Shown one piece after another: positions 1-6,255 of a stretch of 10,117 nt of DNA. Within the stretch, counting starts at the first letter, position 1; each line of letters starts with the position of its first letter. Source of the stretch: an uncultured Collinsella sp. (GTDB taxonomy: Bacteria > Actinomycetota > Coriobacteriia > Coriobacteriales > Coriobacteriaceae); contig CABSBK010000020.1 in NCBI GenBank assembly GCA_902475865.1, positions 1 through 10,117 of the forward strand, read 5' to 3'. The position numbers and the translations under genes were made by a program. Under the pieces are notes generated by a model. It was not told the origin of the DNA. It saw only the letters and a program-made list of their open reading frames with translations, and ran no database searches.

Positions 1-33
1 AAATCGCAGGGGTTCTACCTGCGATTTTGTTTT
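1..33 (+). terminator. Rho-independent terminator of a gene left of the window
   Basis: A perfect 10-bp stem (1-10 with 18-27) encloses a 7-base loop and is followed on the plus strand by TGTTTT, with another run of six T at 38-43. This is the normal form of an intrinsic terminator for plus-strand transcription entering from the left. The stem itself begins with AAA, so it could also act on the minus strand, but the needed T-run would lie outside the window. The right half of the stem also belongs to the degenerate repeat family described for 14-301. Confidence 0.7.
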
Positions 34-301
34 CGCGTTTTTTGGCATGGTTGAGGGTAGCGGCTTAAACGTAGTAGATGGGCCCATTTCGTGGCAGACG
101 GGTCACGTGGCAGCCCTCGCAAGGCCAAAATGATCCGTTTTCCTCCGTCCCCGAGGGATCAGGGGCTGGTACTGATATGGTGTCATTTCAAAACTATGCC
201 GGATTACGGGGCTAAAGTCGGGGCCCTCATCCATACCCGCGTTTTCTGCAAAATGACGGTTCGTCTACCTGCGGTTTTAATTTCGTGGTTTTCGATATGG
301 T
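14..301. repeat. Degenerate intergenic direct repeats
   Basis: Bases 14-51 and 264-301 align without gaps at 30 of 38 positions. Both begin TCTACCTGCG and end ATGGT. A further partial unit lies between them: CAAAATGA occurs at 126-133 and 249-256, and GATATGGT at 174-181 and 294-301, about 120 bp apart. I see no convincing reading frame; the ORFs here lack ribosome binding sites and recognisable protein content. The region looks like a decayed array of a dispersed intergenic repeat. Its function is unknown. Confidence 0.55.
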
Positions 302-342
302 CGGAGGTTCGCAATCCAGCCCCGTAATCCGGCATAGTTTTG
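189..342. repeat. Perfect 25-bp inverted repeat around a 104-bp core
   Basis: Bases 189-213 are the exact reverse complement of 318-342, with 104 bp between the arms. Each arm contains CCGGATTACGGGGC or its complement. Exact 25-bp arms in non-coding DNA are far beyond chance, so the unit is either a recent mobile or miniature element, two oppositely placed copies of a dispersed repeat, or an invertible segment. The core has no transposase and no obvious gene. The flanks (181-188 and 343-350) show no clear target-site duplication. Confidence 0.8.
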
Positions 343-357
343 TTCGCGGCGGTCCAA

Positions 358-407
358 CCGCGCGTTTAAGCGCGGGGCCGGTGGGGCATTTTTGCCCCAC
401 CGGCCCC
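358..407 (-). terminator. Strong hairpin after the ech operon
   Basis: Bases 374-388 and 393-407 form a perfect, very GC-rich 15-bp stem with a TTTT loop, 22 bases beyond the echF stop codon. On the minus strand it is not followed by a T-run, so it is not a textbook intrinsic terminator; it may act as a 3' RNA-stabilising hairpin or be a rho-assisted end. A second hairpin, 358-363 pairing with 370-375 around GTTTAA, shares bases 374-375 with the first, so the two full stems cannot both form. Confidence 0.6.
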
Positions 408-439
408 TATTCCAGCTCTATTCCAGCGCTACTCCGGCT
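407..439. repeat. Three 11-bp tandem repeats across the echF stop codon
   Basis: CTATTCCAGCT (407-417), CTATTCCAGCG (418-428) and CTACTCCGGCT (429-439) stand head to tail. The third copy differs from the first at two positions and carries the echF stop codon (429-431). On the minus strand every unit contains TAG, so each preserves a stop. Most likely a local slippage duplication of the gene's 3' end. Confidence 0.6.
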
Positions 440-770
440 TAGTTTCTACCGTGGGAGTCTTGTTCGCCGCGACTGGAGTGCGGGCGGTGTCCATAGTCAG
501 GCAGTGCTTGGGACAGCTTTCGATACACTCGCCGCATACCACGCAGGCATACGGATCGATCGACCAGGTACCGCCCTTGCGATCGACCGCAAGCGCGCCC
601 GCCGGACAGCGACGCGCGCACATGCCGCAGCAAATGCACACGTCCATGTCGTTAACGATGTGCCCGCGCAGGCGCTCGGGCGCCACGAGATTCTCCTGCG
701 GATAGCACACCGTGACCGGCTGCTTGACCATAGAGCCCAAGGCCGTCTTGGCAAATGTCAGTAAACTCAT
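429..770 (-). CDS. echF: EchF, two-[4Fe-4S] polyferredoxin subunit of Ech hydrogenase
   Basis: This 113-residue protein is the iron-sulfur subunit that passes electrons from reduced ferredoxin into the hydrogenase core on the cytoplasmic side. Two 4Fe-4S motifs are visible: C45-x2-C48-x2-C51-x3-C55-P and C76-x2-C79-x2-C82-x3-C86-P. C47 is an extra cysteine beside the first set. The N-terminal stretch (SLLTFAKTALGSMVKQPVT) is the usual lead-in of EchF/HycF/NuoI-type subunits, and the C-terminal 20 residues are a polar tail without motifs. It is the last gene of the operon, starting 7 bases after the echE stop. Its Shine-Dalgarno is poor (AAAGGTAGG, overlapping the echE stop), which suggests translational coupling to echE. 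Gene order and size favour EchF over HycF or NuoI. Confidence 0.9.
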   Translation of the reverse strand: MSLLTFAKTALGSMVKQPVTVCYPQENLVAPERLRGHIVNDMDVCICCGMCARRCPAGALAVDRKGGTWSIDPYACVVCGECIESCPKHCLTMDTARTPVAANKTPTVETKPE

Positions 771-777
771 GCCGCGC

Positions 778-1866
778 CTACCTTTCCGTGCAGCTAATGC
801 AGGGGTCGATGGTCAGGATAATCATAGGAACGTTGGCAAGGAGCACGCCCTGCAGCGCATGTGTCAGACCCGCCAGGTTTTGCGACGTCGGCGTGCGCAC
901 GCGAAAACGGTCCAGATTCTTGGTGCCGTTACCGCGCACATAGTAGTACGCCTCGCCGCGCGGCTGCTCAATCACAACCTCGCCGCGCGCGCCGTCGGCC
1001 GGCGTGAGCTTGGTGCGCCCGCCGATACCGTCGTGCGGGATCTTGCCCACAAGCTCCTTGATGATGTCCATGGCCTGCGTGACCTCGGCACAACGCACCT
1101 GGCAGCGGGCATAGCAGTCGCCGTCGGTAGCAACGATGGGCTCAAATGCTGCCAGGCCTGCATAGGCACCGTCGCCAAACATGCGCACGTCGTAATCCAC
1201 GCCCGAGGCGCGACCGAACGGGCCGACCATCGACAGATTCAGCGCGTCCTTCTTGCTGATCACGCCCACGCCATGCAGGCGCTCGCCGCAGCTATTGTCG
1301 TCCAAAAACGTATGCACCAGGGCCTCGTAGTCGGGACGCATGGCATCGAGCGTCTGGACAATACCCGCCAGCTCGGAGTCCTCAATGTCGTGCTTAAGGC
1401 CGCCGATCTCGTTGATCGACAGAATCACGCGACCACCGCACGTGCTCTCGAAGATCTTGAGAATCTGCTCGCGCAGGGTCCACGACCGATAGAACAGCGC
1501 CTCGAAGCCAAAGGCATCGGCGAGCAGGCCCAGCCACAGCAGATGCGAGTGGATGCGCGAAAGCTCGTGCAAAATGGTGCGGATATACTGCGCGCGGCCG
1601 GGCACCTCGATGTCGAGCATGCGCTCGCAGGCGCTGGCATAGCCGTAGCTGTGGCCCACGGCGCAGATGCCGCAGATGCGCTCGGCGATGTAGCCAAACT
1701 GGTGCATGTCGCGCTTTTCGGTGAGCTTCTCGAGTCCGCGGTGCACAAAGCCGATCTGCGGAATTGCCTCGATGACGCGGTCATCCTCGATCACCAGGTC
1801 CAGATGAAGCGGCTCGGGCAGCACCGGGTGTTGCGGGCCAAACGGAATAACGGAGCGATGTGCCAT
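778..1866 (-). CDS. echE: EchE, NiFe large (catalytic) subunit of Ech hydrogenase
   Basis: This 362-residue subunit should hold the Ni-Fe active site that interconverts 2H+ + 2e- and H2. Both nickel-binding motifs are present: R-I-C65-G-I-C68 near the N-terminus and D-P-C356-I-S-C359 at the C-terminus. The four cysteines separate it from the NuoD subunit of respiratory complex I, which lacks them. The opening (FGPQHPVLPEPLHL) and the HRGLEKL segment are typical of the NuoD/EchE family, and the length fits EchE. The protein ends TER directly after C359, so no C-terminal peptide remains for a maturation protease to remove. The start codon follows a good AGGAGG (1878-1883) that overlaps the end of echD; the gap to echD is 5 bases. 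HycE/HyfG is rejected because those carry a fused NuoC-like domain. Confidence 0.93.
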   Translation of the reverse strand: MAHRSVIPFGPQHPVLPEPLHLDLVIEDDRVIEAIPQIGFVHRGLEKLTEKRDMHQFGYIAERICGICAVGHSYGYASACERMLDIEVPGRAQYIRTILHELSRIHSHLLWLGLLADAFGFEALFYRSWTLREQILKIFESTCGGRVILSINEIGGLKHDIEDSELAGIVQTLDAMRPDYEALVHTFLDDNSCGERLHGVGVISKKDALNLSMVGPFGRASGVDYDVRMFGDGAYAGLAAFEPIVATDGDCYARCQVRCAEVTQAMDIIKELVGKIPHDGIGGRTKLTPADGARGEVVIEQPRGEAYYYVRGNGTKNLDRFRVRTPTSQNLAGLTHALQGVLLANVPMIILTIDPCISCTER

Positions 1867-1871
1867 GGACC

Positions 1872-2591
1872 TTACGCCTCCTTTTTCTGCTTGTCGCGGG
1901 CGGCCTTGGCAGCAAGCGCCGCGCGGACCTTGGCCGCTTTCTCGGGATCCATGGCGGCGAGCTTTGCCTCCATCTCGGCAGCCTTAAGTGCGGCCTTGGC
2001 AGCAGCTTCATCGTGCTGAGCATCGGAGCCGGTAGCCGCAGCGGACTGGGCGACGGCAGCGCCCGCAGCATCGCCGGCGCCCGCAGCGCCCTCCCCTGCA
2101 GCAGCCGCAGCCGCGGCGGCCTTCTCGGCCGCGGCCTTGCGCGCCTTGGCCTCGGCAGCCGCGCGGACCTTCATGGCCTTCTCGCGTGCGGCCTTCACCT
2201 CGGGCGTGATAACGCTCATGGGCTCGGCAGTCGAGACCTGGTAGAAAAAGCCCTTAAAGTCGATCTGCATGTCGGTGATGGCAAGCCCAAACAGGTCGTG
2301 CGCTTCGTTTTCAAACGGGAATACCGCCGGATAATACGAGCTGATGGACGGAATCTCCTGGTACTGATCAATTCCCTCGACCACCAGGTTCTCGATCGCA
2401 TAGCTGCCATCCTGAGCGATCTGCTCCTGTGCAGCACGAACGTTGATAAACGTATAGACCAGGCGATACGTGCCGTCGTCGACGTTGCGCTCGGCGTGCA
2501 TTTGAACAAAGCGCGCGCCGACGCCCTTGAGCGCCTGGACATGCGACAGGAGCTCAACGATCCCGACGGTTGTATAGATAGCCTTTTGCAT
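1872..2591 (-). CDS. echD: EchD, NuoC-like subunit with a long Ala/Lys/Glu-rich tail
   Basis: Residues 1-125 form the compact NuoC-like (30-kDa subunit) domain that packs against the large and small hydrogenase subunits. Its signature is in residues 88-103 (PAVFPFENEAHDLFGL), matching the family's E-x-x-DLFG motif. Residues 128-239 are a low-complexity tail dominated by Ala with Lys, Glu and Arg, including an eight-residue Ala run at 158-165, and end in KKEA. The tail about doubles the protein; EchD proteins are usually near 120-130 residues, from general knowledge of the family. It is predicted by eye to be helical, with a Gly/Ala/Ser-rich break at 166-190. The start codon overlaps the echC stop by one base (TAATG) and follows AAGGAGG (2599-2605) at 7 bases, a classic coupled start. 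It has no signal peptide or membrane segment, so it should lie on the cytoplasmic face. Confidence 0.88.
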   Translation of the reverse strand: MQKAIYTTVGIVELLSHVQALKGVGARFVQMHAERNVDDGTYRLVYTFINVRAAQEQIAQDGSYAIENLVVEGIDQYQEIPSISSYYPAVFPFENEAHDLFGLAITDMQIDFKGFFYQVSTAEPMSVITPEVKAAREKAMKVRAAAEAKARKAAAEKAAAAAAAAGEGAAGAGDAAGAAVAQSAAATGSDAQHDEAAAKAALKAAEMEAKLAAMDPEKAAKVRAALAAKAARDKQKKEA

Positions 2592-3217
2592 TACTCGGCC
2601 TCCTTTGCAGCGACGGGCGCGGTGGGCGTCTCAACAGGTGCGTCGTCAGCGACGGACGCGGCGGGCGTCCCGGCAGGCGCGTCACCGGCGTCCTCAGCCC
2701 CGGCTCCAGCAGCCACAAACCCGTCCTCGCCCAGCTCAACGCCACCGTCCCAGGTAGCGGCTCCGCCCACGGTGAGCGGATCGCCGCCGGCGCGCATCAC
2801 GGCCTCCTTCTGGTCCAGGATGCCGCACGCCTCCACGATGGCATCGATCACGGTCTCGGGGCGAATGGCGCACCCGGGCGCGTACACATCCACGGGAATC
2901 GCGCGGTCCACGCCGCCGATCACGTTGTACGCATCGCGGAACACGCCGCCCGAACACGCGCAGATGCCGCAGGCCACCACGCACTTGGGCTCGAGCATCT
3001 GGTTGTAGATCTGACGCACGACGGGCAGGTTCTGGGCATTGACCGACCCCGTCACCAAAAAGATATCCGCATGCTTGGGGTTGCCGGTGTTGACCACGCC
3101 AAAGCGCTCCGCATCGAACAGCGGCGTGAGCGAGGCCAGCACCTCGATATCGCATCCGTTGCAGCTCGAGCCGTCGTAATGAATAACCCACGGCGAGCGC
3201 GACATTTTATGATCCAT
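2591..3217 (-). CDS. echC: EchC, NuoB-like small subunit of Ech hydrogenase
   Basis: This 208-residue protein should carry the proximal [4Fe-4S] cluster that hands electrons to the NiFe site in EchE. The likely ligands are C19 and C22 (SSCNGCDIE), C86 in GICACSGGVF and C116 in APGCAIRPE; C83, C88 and others are extra. The CxxC spacing is hydrogenase-like, unlike the adjacent cysteines of complex I NuoB. The usual Pro-Pro after the last ligand is Ala-Ile here. The core ends near residue 156; residues 157-208 are an acidic tail rich in Ala, Pro, Asp and Glu, not part of the family fold. The start is well fixed: ATG 3217 sits 8 bases from AGGAGG. A second in-frame ATG four codons on has no better site. 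The gap to echAB is 12 bases; the stop overlaps the echD start. Confidence 0.92.
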   Translation of the reverse strand: MDHKMSRSPWVIHYDGSSCNGCDIEVLASLTPLFDAERFGVVNTGNPKHADIFLVTGSVNAQNLPVVRQIYNQMLEPKCVVACGICACSGGVFRDAYNVIGGVDRAIPVDVYAPGCAIRPETVIDAIVEACGILDQKEAVMRAGGDPLTVGGAATWDGGVELGEDGFVAAGAGAEDAGDAPAGTPAASVADDAPVETPTAPVAAKEAE

Positions 3218-3225
3218 GGATGCCG

Positions 3226-3231
3226 CCTCCT
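3226..3231 (-). promoter_or_regulatory. echC ribosome binding site overlapping the echAB stop
   Basis: A perfect AGGAGG lies 8 bases before the echC ATG and shares bases with the TAG stop of the fusion gene (3230-3232). Ribosomes finishing echAB therefore terminate on the initiation site of echC, which favours coupled, balanced synthesis of the membrane and peripheral arms. Confidence 0.8.
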
Positions 3232-6112
3232 AAATAAATACGTCGACGAGGATGGGCATAAGATTGAGCAGGCCAAACACCAGCGCCACGCCCCAGCCGA
3301 GCTTAAAGCAGCTGCGCCAGGTGCTGCGCGCGAAGGTGTTGTCGATCAGCACCTCGACAAAATACGTCGCGGCCATCACGACCAGGGCGACCACCCAACT
3401 CACGGGGTTGTCCCAAACAAAGAACATGCCCACCCACATCAAAAACAGCACGGTCTCGCACCAGTGCATAAGGGTCATCTTGGCCAGCGTGCCGCCGCTC
3501 ATCTCGGTGGCGACGCCCTGGACGATCTCCTGATGCGCGTGATGCGAGTACGAAAGGTCAAACGGCGACTTGCGCAGCTTGATGGTGAGCACCGCGAGCA
3601 GCGCGAGGAAAATGGGCGCGCTGTACACGATGATGGGGGCCGACTGCCCCGTCACGGCGATGGAATCGAAGCTATCGGTGGCAAGGTACAGACCCACGCT
3701 CATCAGCAGAACGGCGGGCTCGTAGCTCATAACCTGCAGCAGCTCGCGGTCGGCGCCAACCTGGGCAAACGGGCTTTGCGTCGAGGCGGACGCCAACACC
3801 ACAAAGATCGCGGCGAGCGTCACCATAAAGGCGCACAACAGCGTGTTGGAACCCGACACAAAGATGCCGCCGCCCACCACGGTAAAGATGAGCGCGCACG
3901 CCATATAGGTGTCGTCCATGGTGTTTACGCTGGCGGGGGCCTTGCGCAGCAGCTTGGCAACGTCGTAGAAGGGCTGCAGCAAGCGCGGGCCCACGCGGCC
4001 CTGCATGCGAGCGGACAGCTTGCGGTCGATGCCGTCGATCAGGCCGCCCACAAGCGGCGCAATCAGGGCAAATGCCACGGTGCCTATAAAGATGCCCACG
4101 ACGCCCGAACCTTCAAAATACTTGCCACGCAGCACCGAGGGCGCGCTCATGGCAAGCCGCTCGGGCCCAATCCACGCGCAACACAGCAGCGCAAACAAAA
4201 TAATACTGCAGCACACGACGCTACCCGCGGGGCCAATACGCTTCTCGCCAAGGGCGTCCTCCGAGTACCAATTGCGCTTTTCGGCCTTCACCTCGTGTCC
4301 CATCGAGCCGCGGAAATGGCGATATTTGTCGGTTCCCACGCCCGAAAGGTACACGTTGACGTGCGGCTTATTGCTCACGCGGAACGACGTCAGCAGCACC
4401 ACGGCGATAAACGCCACGATAACCACCATCAGATACATGGCGTCCTTGCCAATAACGTACGGCACGCGGCCAAACACCATGGCCAAGTAAGGCGACACCA
4501 GACCGCTCGAGATAATCGGGAAGGCCACGCAGCACAGAATCAGCAACGCGGCGATGGTGTTGAGGGCCATCCATTCGGTCTTATGGACATTGACCTCAAC
4601 GTTTTGAGCCGTGGGGTCGACGCCCGAAAGCTTGGCAAGCCACTTGCCCCAGAAGTAAAACGTCGCGGCCGAGCCAAAGGCAAGCACCATGATCATGAGC
4701 ACGTTGCCAGTCTGTGCGAACGCCACCAGGGCGCCCCACTTGGACACGAGCATGCCAAACGGCGCCACGAACATGCCCATGATGCCCAACATCATCAGAC
4801 GCGTCAGGTGCGGCATGCGGCTGAACATACCGTCCATGTCCTCGATATTGCGGCTGCCGATATGATGCTCGGCCGTGCCCACGCACAGGAACAGCAGCGA
4901 CTTTGCCACCGTGTGAAACAGGATCAGGAAGATGGCGGCCCACACGGCCTCGGGTGCGCCGACACCCAGGCAAGCACTGATGAGGCCCAAGTTGGAAATG
5001 GTGGAGTACGCGAGCACACGTTTGGCGTTGCTCTGCGAGATGGCCATGAGGGCAGCGAGCAAAAACGTGATGGCACCCACACTCGTGACCATAAAGCCGG
5101 TCACAGGATAGATGGCATAGAGCGGGCTCAGCTTGACCATCAGGAACACGCCAGCTTTGACCATGGTGGACGAGTGCAGCAGGGCGCTCGTGGGGGTGGG
5201 GGCAACCATGGCACCGAGCAGCCAAGTGTGGAACGGCATCTGTGCGGCCTTGGTGAGTGCGGCGAGCGACAACAGGATGACCGGCATCACCAGCAGCGCG
5301 GATTGCGCGGTTCCGGCGCCGGAAAGCTCGATCATGCCCGAGATGGTCAGCGGCATGCCGTTAACGTGCAGGTACATGAGGCCGGCCAAAAACGCGATGC
5401 CGCCCAGCATGTTGAGGATGATCTGGGTGAAGGCGTTCTTGATGGCCTCGGGCGTGCGCGTATAGCCAATCATAAGGAACGAGCACACGGTGGTGATTTC
5501 CCAGCCGCAGAACAGCCACTCAAGGTTGTCGCTCGTCACGATGACGAACATAGCCGAGAGGAACAGGAACATAAGCGCCAGGAACTGAGGGCGTCGGTCG
5601 GGCGCGGTCTGCCCGCGCAGCGCGGCCTCGTGCTCGTCGTGGGCCTGGAAGTCCTTCATGTAGCCCAGGGCATACACGCAGATTAGGCTGCCGACAATGC
5701 CGACGGCGAGGACCATGATCACGCTCATGTAATCCAGGTAGAGCGGCGTCGCCGTGACGGCTTCGGCCGCGGGCAGCGTCATGGCTGCAAAGGCGAGCGA
5801 GCCCACCAGCTGGACTATGCCGAGCACCGTGGTGAGCACGTTCCTATATTTGTACGCGTTGTACAGGATGACGGCGCACAGGATGACATCGATGGCGGAG
5901 CTGATGATCGAGAGCACATGCGAGGTGCCGGGGGCAACCTCAAAGCTCTGCGGACCCGTGCCAAAAAACATGACGGCGACTACAACTGTCACCGCCATAA
6001 TAACGCCGGAACCTATGAGTCCCACCGCATCGCGGGCGCGGTCACCGCGCGCGAGCAGCATGCCCAGCGCCGGTACCAGCGGAAACAGGGTAAGGAAATA
6101 CAGTAGCGTCAT
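3230..6112 (-). CDS. echAB: EchA-EchB fusion: NuoL-like ion pump joined to NuoH-like membrane anchor
   Basis: This single 960-residue frame holds the whole membrane arm. Residues 1 to about 650 are EchA, of the NuoL/HyfB/Mrp antiporter family. They contain E205 in CGWEITTVCSFLMIG, K288 in ALTKAAQMPFHTWL, the signature TPTSALLHSSTMVKAGVFL (306-324), K404 in FHTVAKSLLFL and K458 in GMLVSKWGAL. These are the charged membrane residues expected along the ion path. Residues from about 665 to 960 are EchB, NuoH-like: APLVGGLIDGIDRKLSARMQ, GRVGPRLLQPFYD, GADRELLQVMSYEP and SPFDLSYSHHAHQEIVQG. The joint near residues 650-665 (about 4118-4165) has no stop or frameshift. The only nearby Met (655) lacks a convincing ribosome binding site. 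In classical Ech clusters these are two genes of about 640 and 300 residues, so the length equals the sum. It is the first gene of the operon and has a strong Shine-Dalgarno. Confidence 0.92.
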   Translation of the reverse strand: MTLLYFLTLFPLVPALGMLLARGDRARDAVGLIGSGVIMAVTVVVAVMFFGTGPQSFEVAPGTSHVLSIISSAIDVILCAVILYNAYKYRNVLTTVLGIVQLVGSLAFAAMTLPAAEAVTATPLYLDYMSVIMVLAVGIVGSLICVYALGYMKDFQAHDEHEAALRGQTAPDRRPQFLALMFLFLSAMFVIVTSDNLEWLFCGWEITTVCSFLMIGYTRTPEAIKNAFTQIILNMLGGIAFLAGLMYLHVNGMPLTISGMIELSGAGTAQSALLVMPVILLSLAALTKAAQMPFHTWLLGAMVAPTPTSALLHSSTMVKAGVFLMVKLSPLYAIYPVTGFMVTSVGAITFLLAALMAISQSNAKRVLAYSTISNLGLISACLGVGAPEAVWAAIFLILFHTVAKSLLFLCVGTAEHHIGSRNIEDMDGMFSRMPHLTRLMMLGIMGMFVAPFGMLVSKWGALVAFAQTGNVLMIMVLAFGSAATFYFWGKWLAKLSGVDPTAQNVEVNVHKTEWMALNTIAALLILCCVAFPIISSGLVSPYLAMVFGRVPYVIGKDAMYLMVVIVAFIAVVLLTSFRVSNKPHVNVYLSGVGTDKYRHFRGSMGHEVKAEKRNWYSEDALGEKRIGPAGSVVCCSIILFALLCCAWIGPERLAMSAPSVLRGKYFEGSGVVGIFIGTVAFALIAPLVGGLIDGIDRKLSARMQGRVGPRLLQPFYDVAKLLRKAPASVNTMDDTYMACALIFTVVGGGIFVSGSNTLLCAFMVTLAAIFVVLASASTQSPFAQVGADRELLQVMSYEPAVLLMSVGLYLATDSFDSIAVTGQSAPIIVYSAPIFLALLAVLTIKLRKSPFDLSYSHHAHQEIVQGVATEMSGGTLAKMTLMHWCETVLFLMWVGMFFVWDNPVSWVVALVVMAATYFVEVLIDNTFARSTWRSCFKLGWGVALVFGLLNLMPILVDVFI

Positions 6113-6119
6113 ACCATCA

Positions 6120-6126
6120 CTCCCCC
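6120..6126 (-). promoter_or_regulatory. Ribosome binding site of echAB
   Basis: GGGGGAG lies 7 bases before the ATG at 6112. It supports that start for the fusion gene; the first hydrophobic segment (LLYFLTLFPLVPALGMLL) begins at once after it, as in other NuoL-type proteins. Confidence 0.75.
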
Positions 6127-6145
6127 ATGCAAAAACGCTGCAATT

Positions 6146-6196
6146 GTTTAACGTTATAGCTCAATTGAGGAGTAGCTGCGGCGGGTTTTCGGTCAA
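6146..6196 (-). promoter_or_regulatory. Candidate promoter region of the ech operon
   Basis: The gap between the upstream gene's terminator and echAB must hold the operon promoter if the terminator works. On the minus strand TATAAC (6153-6158) is a fair -10 box, but no good -35 lies 16-18 bases upstream, so it may need an activator. An alternative is TTGACC (6191-6196) with TACTCC 16 bases later. CAATTG occurs at 6141-6146 and 6162-6167 on either side of the TATAAC box, and TTAACGTTA (6148-6156) overlaps it. These are motif readings only. Confidence 0.35.
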
Positions 6197-6205
6197 CTGG
6201 GGAGT
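6161..6205. repeat. Two 13-bp near-identical direct repeats upstream of echAB
   Basis: TCAATTGAGGAGT (6161-6173) and TCAACTGGGGAGT (6193-6205) match at 11 of 13 positions and start 32 bp apart, about three helical turns. Such spacing suits a regulator binding two sites on one face of the DNA next to the operon promoter. A leftover of a dispersed intergenic repeat is equally possible. Confidence 0.45.
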
Positions 6206-6255
6206 TTTAGGCGTACGGGGTAAGGAGTCTGTCCGCATTGGAGCAGAGGGGCGGC

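Noticed and set aside
1..345. A CRISPR array
   Set aside because: The repeats are too few, imperfect, irregularly spaced and partly inverted; there are no uniform spacers and no cas genes.
91..764. Plus-strand frames of 78 and 159 codons at the left end
   Set aside because: They run through repeats, hairpins and the antisense of echF, overlap each other, and show no ribosome binding site or recognisable protein.
712..2019. A 435-codon open frame on the plus strand
   Set aside because: Antisense shadow of echE, echD and echF; no ribosome binding site of note and no protein motif, while the minus strand encodes conserved metal-binding residues.
1860..3008. A 382-codon open frame on the plus strand
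   Set aside because: Antisense to echD and echC; low-complexity Gly/Ser/Ala product derived from the Ala-rich tails read backwards.
3071..5686. An 871-codon open frame on the plus strand
   Set aside because: It lies wholly antisense to echC and echAB. Its product is His/Arg/Gln-rich with no domains or membrane segments, as expected from the reverse complement of a GC-rich membrane-protein gene, and the opposite strand has clear family motifs.
429..6112. Respiratory complex I (nuo) or formate hydrogenlyase (hyc/hyf) as the identity of the operon
   Set aside because: Complex I would need nuoE-G and nuoJ-N and its NuoD lacks the four nickel-binding cysteines seen here. Hyc and Hyf have a fused NuoC-NuoD large subunit and an HycB-type protein, both absent. 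Order and sizes fit ech.
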